DNA from: Alisma plantago-aquatica
Taxonomy: Eukaryota; Streptophyta; Magnoliopsida; Alismatales; Alismataceae
Reading direction: 5' to 3'
NCBI GenBank assembly: GCA_963693085.1
Contig: OY856413.1
Location: 472,752,879 to 472,816,878, forward strand
Length of the DNA stretch: 64,000 nucleotides
The position numbers and the translations under genes were made by a program. The stretch's first letter is position 1, and the number at the start of each line of letters is the position of its first letter. This document shows, piece after piece, positions 45,561-59,679 of this stretch. The notes under the pieces were generated by a model that was given only the letters and a program-made list of their open reading frames with translations, did not search any database and had not been told where the DNA came from.

Positions 45561-46746
45561 GGACCCACTAGGGGGATGACTCCCTAAGTTTTACTTTAAG
45601 AATACTCTTGCAAAAACCTAATCATTCATTCACAATAATTTAATAAAAGGGGATCTAAAGTTCTATCAAAATAACATGAATAAATAGAGAAACAAAGCAA
45701 AAAAGTAAACTAAATTACTACATGTTGCAAATAATTCTAAGCACTTGACCACATGAACATAAAAAAAACTAATAAGAAACTATAACTAAGCGGATCAATT
45801 TCATTGGGCAACCTAGACATCTTGAAGCATACTATTGAATGGGTTCCTCAAACCTTAGATCCTCAATCATAGGATCCTCCCCTAAGGTATCAACAGACTG
45901 ATTTGCACCTGGGTGGAAGGGAACGTCATCTAGACTATAGGAAAATAAGGTATACGTGAGGAAGGCTAATTGTGTACTATAATAAATACTTTGGGCATTA
46001 TATTGGGTTACATGTGCAAAACCTAATCTCAACACAACACTAGATGTCACTGCCCAAACCATGGTATAACAAGGTGTACCAAAGCATAAATATATCAAAC
46101 ATATTATGAAAACATGTGAGGCACAACAAGCATGTGAGAAATTGCAAGAAAACCCCCAGACATTGGTAAGTTGCATAAAAGTCCAAAAGAAGCACATATT
46201 GACTTGCTCAACTAGTATCCAAACTGGACCAACCTTGAAACGTAAGTTTGTCACATGATATCAAAGCACATCTTAGGGTTTAACTAAGGTTTTAAGCATC
46301 TAATTGTGATAGTCGAGCATATTTAATGATAAAGCAAGGTTAGGGTCTTACAAATATGAGGCCACTTATTATGATCACATCCCTACTCATGAAGCCCAAC
46401 TTCTGTTAGCCATTGAAGCAATATGGTCAAACTAAGAAATTAGTTGTCTAGTTAATGCCAAATTATTCAGTCAACATCTTGAATTTCATTGTGTGGTACT
46501 ATCATCTTGGATGTGCTTAAGTTTTCTTATACCAAGGCCTACATTTGAGTGAGTGTTCTTGCAGCAAGATCTAACATTTTAACCTATTACATTGTTGCAA
46601 GGCATTTTAATAAGCAATCATGTAGTTTATTTCATGTAAGTGTCTGACATATCCTACTGCAGTTCCTAGGGACGTCATGTTTAGTCCACAGACCCAATGT
46701 GAAGTCCATGTTGAAGTCATAATGCTTTATGAGGGGAGGCATGCAT
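45561..46746. other. Degenerate retroelement-like DNA, unassigned
   Basis: The minus strand from 46352 starts TGTAAGACCCTAACC and includes GGACTTTTATGCAACTTACC, in the style of the gypsy LTRs here, so 45830-46352 may be an LTR fragment. The 140-codon minus ORF at 45832-46254 has no recognisable domain and is probably chance. On the + strand near 46360-46425, YYDHIPTHEAQLLLAIEAI resembles gypsy RNase H (YPTHEKELLAI style); this is weak. No clear gene. Confidence 0.35.
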
Positions 46747-48212
46747 TGTGACATCCCGCTATCACACAGACAACGAAATGCCACGTGAAAATGTGCGGAA
46801 CCGTCATAAACATCGTATTACCAAAAACACGGGTTAATAAAAACCGATTGCGGAAAGTAGGTAAAAAAAGGAAACTATTACAACCAGATCCACATCATGC
46901 AAAGAAACATGTTATATAAATATACATCAACTTGATGCATGTCCACCGTTCATAGGATCCAACTGTCTTTTATCCACAAAGGATGCATCACCTGTTTATA
47001 TACATAACAGACTTAGCCAAGTCAACAACAAGATAAGAAATCCATATCAACTATACATCACAAAATCTCGTCAAAACACCTCCAAGGACCTGAGAGTACA
47101 TGGATGACTCTAGGACTCTACTACTAAACACCCAAAATAGCAGCATAACCATCTCTTGCCTCTTCTGATCTTGTTGTTGCTCAAATGCAACACCACAACC
47201 ACAAGCACGTCTTGTTCGATCACCTAAAAATGTTTTAAACCAACGAGGTGAGACACACAGTCCCAGCGAGAAACATAACCCCCGCCGAAACTATAAAACA
47301 TCAAAGGAGAGCTAGAATAGATAAAATAGGTAACTGATATAAGCAGATCATATATGCAACATTCTGAGTAGAACTAACATCTTACCGAGATATTTTAGGA
47401 AGCATATGCACATATGATAATATGGAACATGATTGACAAGACAAGTCTAATAGAACTTATCATAACATCTGAGGAACATGTAACTAGCTGTAAGATAACT
47501 AGGGCAACTATACAAACAAGGCCTCAACCAATGTTCCATGTTTTCCCTAAGAAAAATATACTATAATACTAGATTATGATTTATTATGCCCTGAGGAAGT
47601 GAGCTGTACTGCTCAATTCCAACCTTCGGTTGCGAAACCCAAAGCCGGTGTCATACAAGGTCAATGGAAGAGTTGGACTCCACGAACTCACCTCCTTGTG
47701 GTCAGTGCACGAGAACCAAAGCAGGACTACAATATCTTGCTTAAGTAGCCTCAGCCACACATGGTGAGGCTATCCTCTGCCTAGCCCACCTTGGTACAGG
47801 TATTGGTGCTAGAAAACTGAGCCACGAGCCTATTCACAGTGCTCTATCATCACTAAGCCATGGGCATGTTCACCATGATCTGTCACATATCTTGAGCCAT
47901 GGGCCTGTTCACCATGCTCTAACCACACTGAGCCACGGGCCTAAAACCATTCTCTAAACATGTACTACTACTTAGGGCATAGGTGCACCCTGCATATTCA
48001 ACAATATGCGTTCCGGGTTAACCCGCAGGAGAACCTGTTTCACCATCACCAAACTCCTGACGATGATGGATCTATGGCCAGGGAAAACTACATGAAAGGT
48101 TCCTCTGTAATTAATTAATGCATTTTAAATTGATTGCAAGATTCAACCAAGTTATGTAACATGCAACTATAATAAGAATGAATAAACATAAAACACATCA
48201 TCTTGTTTTACA
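46747..48212 (-). mobile_element. Truncated gypsy LTR (first family), minus orientation
   Basis: Starts TGTGACATCCCGCTATCACA, the reverse complement of the LTR end at 26385-26404, and follows 24945-26404 in reverse, including the GTCTCACC block near 47245, the GAGCCATGGGCC repeats at 47860-47940 and the GATGATGGATCTATGG segment near 48060. Homology stops at about 48212, where an unrelated LTR begins in the other direction. About 2.6 kb of the LTR is missing. Confidence 0.85.
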
Positions 48213-51200
48213 TTATCTTATAATTTCTTCTCTATTTCACTCCATCTTCAATCCTAGCCAATCTTTTCACTCCAAATCTTGAGGACGAGCCTTGGGAGAG
48301 TTGAAAAATCTTCCTCCACCATTGTTGATGTGAAGCTCCAAGCTTTGAAGCTCAATTGGAGGCGGGTTATATAACTTAAACCTTAAATATTGTTATTGCA
48401 TTCAAATCTCCATTATTTGTTGAACGTTTTGTTCTATTTGAAATTCCCTTGATCCATTACTGTAATTACCATGAAAATGGCAGTAGTTTTTGAATGAATG
48501 AAGGTAGATGATGATGACATCATCTTAGGCACACAATCCAAAATGTTTCCCTTGCAAACAGTTTTAAGACTTTGGTTCAAATGGTTTCACCAAACCGTTT
48601 GGAGACTAAACGATTTGCAAACTGTTTAGAGTCTTGAACCCCAAACCATTTAGAAAGGTTGACCGTTTGGATGGGTTGACCGTTTGAGGTCAGAACCATA
48701 GTACATGTTGGATGAGGATCTAATGGTTCCAATTGATTGATTCAATATATGGACAATCATCCAATTAGAAACCCTAATCGGGTTAAGTGTTGATTTGGCA
48801 ATTGAATAAATTAAATATTTGGGTTGATTAACCCAAACGGTCTCAAGACCATTTGGAGATCACCCAAATGGTCTCAAGACCATTTGGAGGTCAACCAAGA
48901 CCGTTTGGAGGTCTAGGGTTGAGTATGGTGAAGTAGTTGAAGACCCAAAGATATCAAATTGAAATGCAATCAATAGTTAGTCTGATGAGCAATCCAATGA
49001 TGTAAACCTTAATTGAACTTCATAAATTTTAATGATGGATGGGGCAAACTGTCTCAAGACCTTTGGAGGTCATACAAATGACCTCAAGACCGTTTGAGGT
49101 TAGGTCATGCCCAATTTAAATGATGGTCCAATGATTTCAAAGCAATTAGTTCCACAATGACTAATATTGAAGGTTCATCATTTTCAGCCCTAATTCAATT
49201 GGGTTCAAAACCTTAATTGATGATCAATTGTGAGTTAATCAATTAAAGGAAGATTCATTAATCTCAAATTGAACTATGGTGCTTAGGTTCAATTGATGAG
49301 TAATTACATGGATTCAATTGATAAAGGAATTAATCTTGGAAACCCTAAATCAATAGGAGTGGTTGAGACCATTTTTGGTCCAATCGGTTTTGAGGAGGTT
49401 TGGACCAAATGGTCTCAAGACCGTTTGGGACCAAACGATCCCAAACGAATTGAGACTCAAACGGTTTCAAGCACCAACTTTACTAAACGGTTTCAAACTG
49501 TTAGACCAAGACCGTTTGGAGGTCTAAACGATCTTAGACCGTTTGAAGGTCATCCATGCAAGACCGTTTGAGGTCTAGTTGGTCAAGACCATTTAAGGTC
49601 TAAGTGACCAAGACCGTTTGGGAAGTAATTAACTAAAACTGTATGGACACTTAAGATGACTAAAGGTCAATTGTTTAATTGATTATTACATGATGCAATT
49701 CAAGGATGATTATGTTAATTGTACTCTTAATAAGATAGAGTGATCAATACCTTTTGAATGATTAATCTTTGATGATTATGGCAGTAATGATACAATACAT
49801 GCCTACTCTCCAATCAAGTTGAGTTGACCTAATCTAATCAAGTCTGAATTAAGTATCATCTTATAGAAGATGAGAGAGAGAGAGGACTTCCTACATGGAT
49901 GATAATCATGTAGTGGTCATGTCTCAACACTTTCAACACGAATGAATGTGTAATTAGGGTGTGATCCTTGAATAAGAGATCATGAACCCTAATTAAGAAG
50001 GTCAATGTGTCCTAACCCTAATTGAGGGCAAGGATAAGTGAAACCCTAATCCATGATGATAGTAAACCCTAATTGAGGGCAATGATAAGTGAAACCCTAA
50101 TCCATGATGATAGTAAACCCTAATTGAGGGTAATGACATGAGAAACCCTAATTCAGGGTATTTTAATAATAAATCTTGATTGAATGTAAATAGTAAACCC
50201 TAATTGAGGATGATGTTATGAGAAACCCTAATCAAGGGTGAAGCCATATGAAACCCTAAGTGAGGGTGATGTCATGTGGAACCCTAGACAAGGGTGATGT
50301 CAAAATGAAATCATAATAATGTGATATAACCTTTAATTCAAGGTAATGCCATATACTGGTATGTGACTTTTTGATATGAAATCCTACACTGATATAGGAT
50401 AAAGATATGTGGAGCCCTAATCTTGGGTTGTAATGTATGAAACCCTAATTTTGCGCAGTATGATGATAAATCATAACCCAAATCTGGGAAATGAGATAAA
50501 GTATTCCTAATTGACATAAATTGGGAAATCTTAACTCAAGTGATGAAATAGTGATGTTATTCTTATAATGCATAGTGTTGATTTGTAATTGATATAATTG
50601 TTATCATGTGCACTAATTATGCAGGTTACATGAGATGGTGGACATAGCCAGGTATGAGCTATGATGTTTTACTAATGAGATTGCTTTATGGGCTATCTGA
50701 GCCATAATTTGTTGTGTTGCCTAGTGAGAAGTAACAAGAGACATTATTGGGCTTTAAGAGCAATGTGAAATGCCTGCATTGTAAATATTATGTTTACATT
50801 GGTCAGTTAACCTGAAGGCATTAAGTTACTTTATAAATTGGTAACAAGTGTTTTGATGAACTAAGGGTTTGAATACCCATATTTCATACTCATGATGATG
50901 AGATGATAAGGGATGAGAATACCCTGATGAGATAAGGGATTGAGGTCCCAATGTTTGATAAAGCTTTGAAAAGAACTTGATAGAAATAGTACTCATTCTT
51001 GTAGCAATTGTTATAATGTTTTATGTTTGAAAACATGTCTAATGCTAAAAGAATATTGTAATGTACTTAATTAATCAAGTGAAATGGTATCATGTAGATC
51101 CCTAACCATAGATCCATCATCATCAGTAGTTTGGTGATGGTGAAACAGGTTTTCCTACAGGAACTCCTAGAGGGCATACTTTTGAGTATGTGGGGGTTAT

Positions 51201-52015
51201 TGGCGTGAATATCCTTACTACCTAATGGAGGAATTGATGTGAGGTAAACATTAAATCTCTCAATCCTTCATTATTTATGCCAGGATGGATGTATCACTAA
51301 TCTCCTGAAGACCGGGATGGATGTATCATTAATCTCCCGGCGATCTTAATGCCAGATTGATGTGAGATAAATATATTATCTCTCAATTGCGAAGAGAGTA
51401 CAACATGCCACTGTAACTCTAATAGCGAAGTTGCTAGTATACCCTGGAAAGCTATTTAGCAGAGACATGAGATGTCCTACAGTTGGTCCTCACACTGACT
51501 GAGGAAGATGAGGTCATGGAAATCCGACTCTTCTATTGACCTATGTATGGTACCGATTTCAATTTCACAATGGTCGGTTGGAGTATGAGCGGTATACCTC
51601 ATCTCCTCAGGGCTTAAGTATGATTGTAAAATGTAATCAACCGTGTAGCATATTTGCTTAGGATTGAAATACGAGAATCATTGGTTGATGTTACTTTGCA
51701 TAGTATGTTCTAATGGACAAATACTATTTATGCTCTTAAATTCCTTATTGGATAAGTAACATGCTGCTTTATCAAGTTATAAGTGAAATGCTTTGAATGG
51801 AGAATATTGCTCCAATCTATTTATATATTGAATTATCTGCTGTTGAATGCTTATGATTCTTCTGCTCAGTTTTATACCATTAATTGCAATAATAATGTTT
51901 TTGGCGGAGAGTTATATCTCTCACTGGGACAATTTTCAATTGTCTCACCCCGTGGGATCCAACTTTTTAGGTAGACGCATAAGAGGAAGTAGAAACCCTA
52001 CAGCAAGGGAAGAAC
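48213..52015 (+). mobile_element. Truncated gypsy LTR (second family), plus orientation
   Basis: Colinear with about 19960-23290 of the 4.5-kb LTR: GCGGGTTATATAAC near 48363, the AAACGGTCTCAAGACC palindrome cluster at 48550-49640, AAACCCTAAT repeats at 50000-50480, the GATCCATCATCATCAG block near 51110 and the TTTTTGGCGGAGAGTTATAT to GTCTCACCCCGTGGGATCC block near 51900-51960. The left ~0.9 kb is lost at the junction with the minus LTR, and the right end is cut by the copia LTR at 52016. Confidence 0.85.
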
Positions 52016-53853
52016 TGTTGGTATGTATGCCCTGAGAGAACAGTCAGTACTCACAGTGATGGTGGTGAGTGTGATTCTTAGACCTGAAATCACTGCACTC
52101 AACACATGTCGTTGGGCACACTTTGACATCATCAAACGCAGTCCAAACATGGGTTGTTATAAAGGTGATGATTGGGTGGCTTTGACACATGGGGCTTTTG
52201 AGGGGTGAGTGATAGATATGGGATTTGTCCCTCCTGAGGGAGTTTGATATCCAAGGCCACTTGATGAGTAGGATTGAGATAGGCGTGCGCACGCATGTGT
52301 GAATCAGTATGTGATATTGATGTCATACATATCTCCTTCAATCTACTCTGAGATCAAGAAAGTGAATGAACGTTGACAGGATGACAGTTCCATGCCTTGA
52401 GTTCATTCAGGATATCAGTGACAAAGGAATTATACATTCACTGTAACACCATTCACAAATTGTAGGATGAAAGTTGTTCTCCAACTTTCTACTTTCACTT
52501 GGGTAGCAATGATGTGTGACTAGGCACCGCTCTTTGCTTGTGAAGTCATAAGCGTTATGGACTTTCACTGCCAACGTGAAATGGACCTGCAGGGTCACAC
52601 ACATAGGATTTAACCTGGAAGAGGAGTTTTGTCCACAAAGAAATGTTTAGATTGATTACTAAAGGAGTTTAGTAGTTCAATTAAACACTCAATCAGTTGA
52701 TAGCTCAATATCATATGGTTCAAGGTGTTGGACGCATTGATTGGAGTATCGGATTGATTGAAATCGCAATTGACTGATTTTGCATAACCTGTGCTCCCAA
52801 CCGATCGGCTCATGTGATGAACCAGTCGGCTGAGGTGCTGAACCGGTCGGCTGGAGTGTCCAGGCCGATCGGCTCATGCCCAGGTTGAAACGACCGGTTC
52901 AAGAGTTGAACCGATCATCTCAACTGGTGCAACCGACCAGTTGGGAAAGTCATGTCGGCAAGAATTTTCCTTTGGTTTCAAATTGCCCAATTCGATTGGG
53001 AATAACATTGGTATTCGATACCAATTGAGAACGAAACAAAGAAAGTCTTTTTGAGCCGGATTAGGACCATGAACCGATCGGTTCAGGGCACCAACTGATC
53101 GGTTGGAGTGCCCCAAACGACCGGCTCAGGTCCAACCGATCGACTCAATGGCCGAACTGATCGGTTCAGTTGTGAACCGATCATTTCAAGTTGCGAACCG
53201 GTTGCTTTTTGTGGAAAATTCTCAAACCCTTCTACTCCTGCTTTAGTCCCGTATTGCCGGGCACAGAGAACCCTGTCCCATGACCCACCTATATATAGGG
53301 GTATTGGGGGCTTCTCAAAGTACAACTCAATGCAAGCCGATTGCTTTGCGAAGTTGTCGTTCTCTCTGGTTTTGGTAACCGTGAGAGATCCCGAGCAAGT
53401 GCTTCCCACAAAAGGGAGGTGCAGCAAGGGAAGGACAACTGCAGTTGCAACTGGTAGCAAGAGAGTGTGTTGGCGACTAGTACGTCAACAGGAGGGTGCA
53501 ACTCCTTCCACTTCCTTGTAGGAGAAGGAGAGTGGAGTTCCAGGTGGTCCGTGTGGACTACTACAGAGGCGGGAGGACACTGCCGCTTAGGAGGACAACT
53601 GTCATCCGACAGTCCGGTAGGAGGAGGAGTCGTCAGTCCCGGTGCGACCAGGAGCTGCACAGACACTGTCCAAGACCGGAGTTGAAGACCGCACATTGCG
53701 CGAGGTATTGTCGCCGAGAAAGCCTCGGGACAAGGTATGATTCCACAAACCATCCTTTCCTATTATATAGACGTTGACGCATTTCCTCGGTATGGGTTTG
53801 GGGAGAAATTTTTTTGTTTCCGCTGCCTTCTCTGTCTCCCCTAAAACCCAACA
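52016..53853 (+). mobile_element. 5' LTR of an Angela-like Ty1/copia element
   Basis: Begins TGTTGGTATGTATGCCCTGA, like the TGTTGGAAATATGCCCTAGA start of Angela/BARE LTRs, and ends CCTAAAACCCAACA just before a primer-binding site. Length 1838 bp. A TATA-like TATATATA lies at 53290-53297. The region 52795-53215 holds many AACCGATCGGTT-type palindromes and half sites. The 3' LTR is right of the window, so the TSD (left flank AGAAC) cannot be checked. Confidence 0.82.
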
Positions 53854-53854
53854 G

Positions 53855-53866
53855 TGGTATCAGAGC
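53855..53866 (+). other. Primer-binding site of the copia element
   Basis: TGGTATCAGAGC, initiator tRNA-Met type, one base after the LTR end. Confidence 0.92.
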
Positions 53867-55357
53867 CACGTCAGCTGTTCTATATTTTAGGAATATCGAT
53901 ATGATCGATTTTGGTTTGTCGCCTTTATTTATTGCATACGATGCGAATAATATCGGCTTTATGCATGTCCAATCCTAAATCCACAAATCCCTAATTACAT
54001 ATATGATATGTATTATTAATGCACTCGATACGCGTCGCCCTTAAATGAGTTTTGTGGTGGATGTGTGTAGCGTGATTATGGCCTATAAACCCCTATCTGT
54101 GATTGGTTGTTTGTGGTTGCTTGCATCTCGGTCTGCGCACCGATCTTCCCTCTCTTATTCCTGATGTAACTCAAAATAATTCGAGATTCTTTCCTACCTT
54201 TGATCCCCCCGAATGTAACTCGGGGTTTCCCCTTTTTAAAGCAATGTAATTAATAGAATAGGATTTTATTTCCTGTTATGTCAAAGACCGGCGGACATCA
54301 AGACAACTGCTCAGACGATCGGTTCAAGGAGTGAACCGATCGGTTGACCTGCTCAGACGGTCGATTCAAGGAGTGAACCGATCGGTTGATGACCGGTTCG
54401 AGGAGCGAGACGAGCGGGTGGCGGACATGACGAGATGCACGACGACCAGGCGAACCGATCGGTTGGAGGAGCCAACCGATCAGCTGGTGGCACCCAGACA
54501 ACCGGCTGGAGAGTACAGATCATTCATGTGATGAGTTGATCAACTCGGATGGCAAGGCACAGAGTTCATCTTGTACAGGTTGCATGTGATGTAGACCTAG
54601 ATGACCGTGATTCCTCTTGGCTTGAGGAATCACATTAGGATGGTCATAATCATCGCTTTTTATCGTTTGTGCATGTTTTCTGTGGGATATAGCATGTATA
54701 TGATACGTACTATGTATTGTGGTGATTGGATATGTATATGTATATAAAACCAAATCCCTCATTAAAATATTAAGTTTTAGATGCCTTCCAAATGCGACAC
54801 ACGTGAAAAGCTTGTTCGACCAAGTGTGGGCACGCCCTAGCGTGGTGCACCGTCTACCTCGTGGAAGCGTGAAGGATTAATGTGTGGGTCTGCCCTAGCA
54901 TGGTGCATATTCATCATGTTTGCTTTGGGTCGGACTTAACAAGGTGATCTAGATGGGATCTAGTACCTTGAGGCATGGAGATGATCATTGCAAGGAGTTG
55001 TAGATGACATCTTATCAAGAGTTTCATATGATGCAATTGGCAAAAGTTGCCTACCTGAGAGATCTATGTTGTGGGTGACAGCCCTAGCTGGTCCATGGCT
55101 TAGAGGATTTCAGGATCTTTCCCACTAGAAGGTTGTACGCTGCAATCTTCCGAATTGATGGTGAGGGCTATCAATTTGAAGTAAAATAGTGGGAGCGATA
55201 ATTAATTAAAGGCCTAATTTTATCGTCAACTTTTCAAATCAATCAAACAAGTCAAAAATGAGTTTTTGGACTAAAATTGCATATATTTCCTTTTTGTTAA
55301 TATAAATGGTTAATCAACAAATCACTTTATTTGCGATCGGTCTTTGAGACCAACAAA
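53867..55357 (+). other. Untranslated leader of the copia element
   Basis: About 1.5 kb without a coding domain, as is common for Angela-type elements. It carries another cluster of GAACCGATCGGTTGA palindromes at 54305-54510. Confidence 0.6.
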
Positions 55358-55625
55358 TTAAATGGGAATAATTCCACGACTGGTTAGGATGGTGAGAAGT
55401 GTTCTCAAAGAGCGAAAGCTCCAAGTCCTAGTTATACCAGAACCAGATGAACTCGATCCCACCACATCAATGGCTGAAAGTATGCTTATGGAAGCATACT
55501 GAGGATGACATTGATGAGGAATGCTTGATGTTGTGTTCTCTGAACTATGAGTTGCAGAGACAACATGAGACATATGATGTCTCCAAGATACTGTCCTAGT
55601 ATGTCATGACAGAAGGAGATCCAGT
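55358..55625 (+). pseudogene. Copia gag, N-terminal part
   Basis: Starts near MGIIPRLVRMVRSVLKERK, with VLVIPEPDELDPTTSMAES, then after two stops DIDEECLMLCSLNYELQ and ETYDVSKIL, the usual order in Ty1/copia Gag (LKEKKLxxVLxEPxP; ILASMSxELQxQHExxxAxDI). It is cut at GGAGATCCAGT by the nested element and resumes at 62116. Confidence 0.75.
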
Positions 55626-57064
55626 TGAAAAACACTAGAGGGGGGGGTGAATAGAGTTTTAAAACAATTTTAACAATTATTGAACTCAAACAACCAATCA
55701 CAAAAATATTGGACAAGGGGACAAGGATTTATAGTGGTTCCTACCTTAGCAAATACTAAGGCAGTCAGTCCACTACCCGGTTGCTTACCCAACCGAGATT
55801 TGGAAAGAATTTAATTTTATTACCTCGCAAGGACTTTACATAAAATTACAATTCTCTCCCTAAACCCTTCAAGAAGCCTTCACCTTGAAGTAATCGCACC
55901 AACCTTGAAGCAGCCTTCACCTAGAAGCAATTGCACCAACCTTGAAGCAGCCTTCCTCCTGAAGTAGCTTCCCGTTGCAATAACCTTCTTGAAGTAGCTT
56001 CCCGTTGCGATAGCCTTCTTGAAGTAGCTTGAAGTCCACCTTCTCCTCCGAGAAGAACCTTCTCCAATCCGCAGCCTCCAACCCTAGGAGTAGCAAGGAG
56101 AATACAAAAGATACAAAGGAACAAGAAAGAAAACAGAAATTACAATACCACTTGTAGCTCAAGGCTTGATTTCCTATATCAAGCGTTTTGATCTCCTAAA
56201 CAATGTATGTAGAAGTGTAAGTGTTGTGGATAGGAGATACTAGCCTATAGGACACGAAGTTGGAGCAATGGGAATGAATAGCCAATGTAGGAATTGCTCT
56301 ATTGCTCAAAACAGATTGCCAATGAGTATTCAATCTCAAGTGTAGCACATGTGTAGCTTGGGTGTGTTTAGGTGTCCTAAGGCATGTACTATTTATAGGA
56401 ATGACCTATAAGTGCTTAAGGACGTTCTAGACACTTTCTAGGGGGTTCTAAGTGCTTAACTAGCCGTTAGGTACAAGTTAGTTGCTTTAGCAATGGCTAG
56501 TTAATTAATTCTGCAGTTGCTGTCAGAGTCCATCTCGGTCGACAAATTGTCGACCGAGATACCTACTCGGTCGAAGTTTTGTCGACCGACAGGCTCTCTG
56601 GATCAACGTTCATTTGCAACTTCCAACTACCTTGTCAGCTGTGTCTAACGGCTACTTGGGTCTTTCTCGGTCGAGAAGTTTGTCGACCGAGAGTGTCTCG
56701 GTCGAGGAGTTTGTCGACCGAGATTGACCCAGTTTCAATGTTTCAAATAAAGATATTAAGTGTGTGTATGAGTGTGCATGTGTGACACTATGGAAGGGAA
56801 TGACCTATCTAAATGTGGTGTTTAGCTAGGGAAGATCTAACGCTTGATTTTCATGAAGTCTAAGTACTTGTACATTATATATTTGTACAAGTTTACAATT
56901 GATTACATTTCATGACATTTACAATCATTCAAGCATATAGATTCCCTAGTACTTTGTCATTCACCTTATTCCTGCAACACTCAAGTAGCACGTTAGATTG
57001 ACAAGAATGAAATGTTTGTCATCATCGAAACATAGGGATTATGCTAATGTCAATTTAGCCAACA
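55626..57064 (-). repeat. 3' LTR of the gag-only element
   Basis: Minus-strand start TGTTGGCTAAATTGACATTA, end CTAGTGTTTTTCA. TATA box CCTATAAATAG on the minus strand near 56391-56399. Palindromes of the TCGGTCGAC...GTCGACCGA type at 56535-56730. Confidence 0.93.
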
Positions 57065-57080
57065 ATCTCCCCCTTTTTGA
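57065..57080 (-). other. Polypurine tract of the gag-only element
   Basis: Minus strand TCAAAAAGGGGGAGAT directly before the 3' LTR: the plus-strand DNA primer site. Confidence 0.88.
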
Positions 57081-59679
57081 AGATGACAAACATTTCCTAA
57101 ATATAAAATAAGGAAATATAAATCATGTGAGTTTCATACCTGAAGATTACCTTTTGTAGCATTTCTTGTTTTGCAAGTGAATGCTGGCCGAGATATTATG
57201 AAACTCATATTTTATGTTTTATATTATTTCTCCCCCTTTGTCATTTCAAAAAGATATCCAATATAATAGATTTTATTTCTCCCCCTTAATTTTATGATAT
57301 GCTCCCCCTTAAAGAGATATTCAATTAAAAACAAGGGATTAAAGCAAAGCAATTATTGTTAAATTTAGCCACAATTTATTTCTCACTCACTTGCAAAGGA
57401 TGTTAAGCCTTGATATGATATGAGTTCCTTTTAGGTTCATGGCATTTGTGTATTGATTTCTCATCCATTTTACAAGGGATGTTAAGCCCAGAAAATGATG
57501 TGAGAATCCTTTTAAGCTTATAGTAGATTACATGAAAAAGTATCTCTAACCAAATGCACGGAATGTTAAGCCCATATTTGTTTAGAGAGTTCCATTAAGA
57601 ACATAATACATATCACATTCATGGTTTATTTTTTAAAAATACTAAGGTCATAACCATGATTATGTAAGCTTCTTAATCAAATAATCAAATTTGTTTTTAT
57701 GAGCTCCCCCTTAATCTTATCATTAAAGCTATTTAAAGCTTCTTAGGTCACAACTGATTTTAAATTTAGATTTTGACCTTTATCAAAAGTATACTAAGAT
57801 TAATTACAATGAAATGATGTCCAAATAAGCATTTTGTCAAAGCTTATTTTAGGTCGCCCTTGACTACGACCATAGCGCCCCTTGGTCAATTTTAATTTTA
57901 ACCAAGAGGCAAATTCTGCAGATTTCCAAGATAAACATTCATATGTGAAGTATAATTTCTGCAGATAGCTATAAATATCAATTTGAAGCACATTAAGATA
58001 TACCTATTATGAAGACTTAATATGAACATCATAGTGAAGTCTTTAACCTTGATTTTTCTAGAATGCATGTTTTACATTCATTGTAAATGATGTTTCATAT
58101 GCTTTGCTATGGGTACAGAAATATCAAATCCCATTTCTTCTTATACCCTTATCATAAGATTCTTTTAGAAACATATATTTTGAAAGCAAGATTTAATATC
58201 TTTAAAGTCAAGATTTTTGCTTTTGATTTCTTAGAACAAGCAAATAGATAAAAACATTAATATTTTGTTCTAAGAGGCACTGTTTGGCTTGTCATAGCAA
58301 CATCATCATCACAATGATCATTCATGGTTTGTATATATGAATCAAAGCTTATTTTAAACCAATGAAACATAATGATAGAACAATTGAAGCATGAAATTTA
58401 ACCCATGGTTTTTATGTAACTAGATCAAGGAATACTTAGAATGGACCTATATGATTCAAGTGAAGGCATGTTGCAAATATCAATGTGTGATTTGTCTTAA
58501 AGATTCATTCATAATTCCAATTAAATTTATAGCAGACTGAGCTAGTCGGTTTCCAGAAACTTATTCGGTCGAACTCTTCTCAACTGAAATATTTTCGGTC
58601 GAAGTATTTCTCGACCGGGAATGTTTCTGCAAATTTCATTCAGCAATTTGTATGTTTTATGTATAAGTTCTGTTATAAGTGTCAAATCCTATTTACTCTT
58701 GTTTTCAGATAATATACTTTAGAAGCATTTTTCCTTGAATCCTTACTTTTTATTTCTTAGAACAAATAAATGGATAAACATTAAAAAAATTTGTTCTAAA
58801 GAAACATAGTTATTGAAATATAATAATCATGATGCTATAGAGAGGTAGAAGCATATCCATAGTGCAATAATTTAAATTGCAACACATACATGGTTCATGT
58901 ATAGATATTCCAAGGATTACTTAGGAAAACCATGTAAATTATGATAAAACAGTAATTTCCTTGGTTAAGCTAATCATGATTTTTCAGTTTTAAATCCAAC
59001 CATTGAGAGTAAACCAAAATAGTCTCATATAAGTTTTCAATTTTAAGACAAACTTTTATAACTGATCATGCCGAAGAAACTTTTCAAGCAGTGAATAAGG
59101 TTTGTTCAAGATTAGTCTTCTTTCAGCTCTTTTGCAATATGTTTAAGGATTTTCTACTCATAATGTTATACACTGTAAACGATCAATATGTCTTGCTACA
59201 ACAATTGTCTTCCAAGATTTTATTCTTGATTTGCATGTTAATTCAATCATCAATAACAATTTGATAACAAACTAGGTTGATTGAAAAACAATTTCAGAAG
59301 ATTTATGTCAGACTTGACAACAGAAGCCTGCTCGGTCGACCATTTCTCGACCGACAGGTCCCTCGGTCGACAGTGTCTCGACCGAGAAAGGTTATGTGTT
59401 GTTTCAAACCTGTTTTCAAATATTGTTTATAATTAAAAGCAAAAGTATGAAAGTTAAAGCTTGATTTAGTTGAGATATTTAAATATCAAAGCAACATTTA
59501 GGTTAAATCTCAACTAATCATATACATTTTGTGAATCCAAACTAAACAAGTAGTTTAAGATGCATATTTGGAAATTTAATTTCTTGGATTAACTTGGTGT
59601 CCTATTATGTTAAGTTGAGATAGACATAGAGATATACAACTTAGAGTCTTTGGTCATATCTCAACTTTATTTTATCCAT
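57081..59679 (-). other. Noncoding internal region of the gag-only element
   Basis: About 2.6 kb, AT-rich, no ORF of note. It has four more polypurine-like tracts (CTCCCCCTT on the + strand near 57230, 57281, 57302 and 57699), a known habit of Sirevirus 3' noncoding regions, and two further TCGGTCGA/TCGACCGA clusters near 58560-58620 and 59333-59390. Confidence 0.7.

Noticed and set aside
45832..46254. 140-codon minus ORF
   Set aside because: No recognisable domain; the region looks like decayed LTR sequence and the ORF runs through it without codon structure typical of a gene.
46360..46430. Gypsy RNase H remnant (PTHEAQLLLAIEAI)
   Set aside because: A single short similarity with no supporting motifs on either side; noted only as weak in the feature list.
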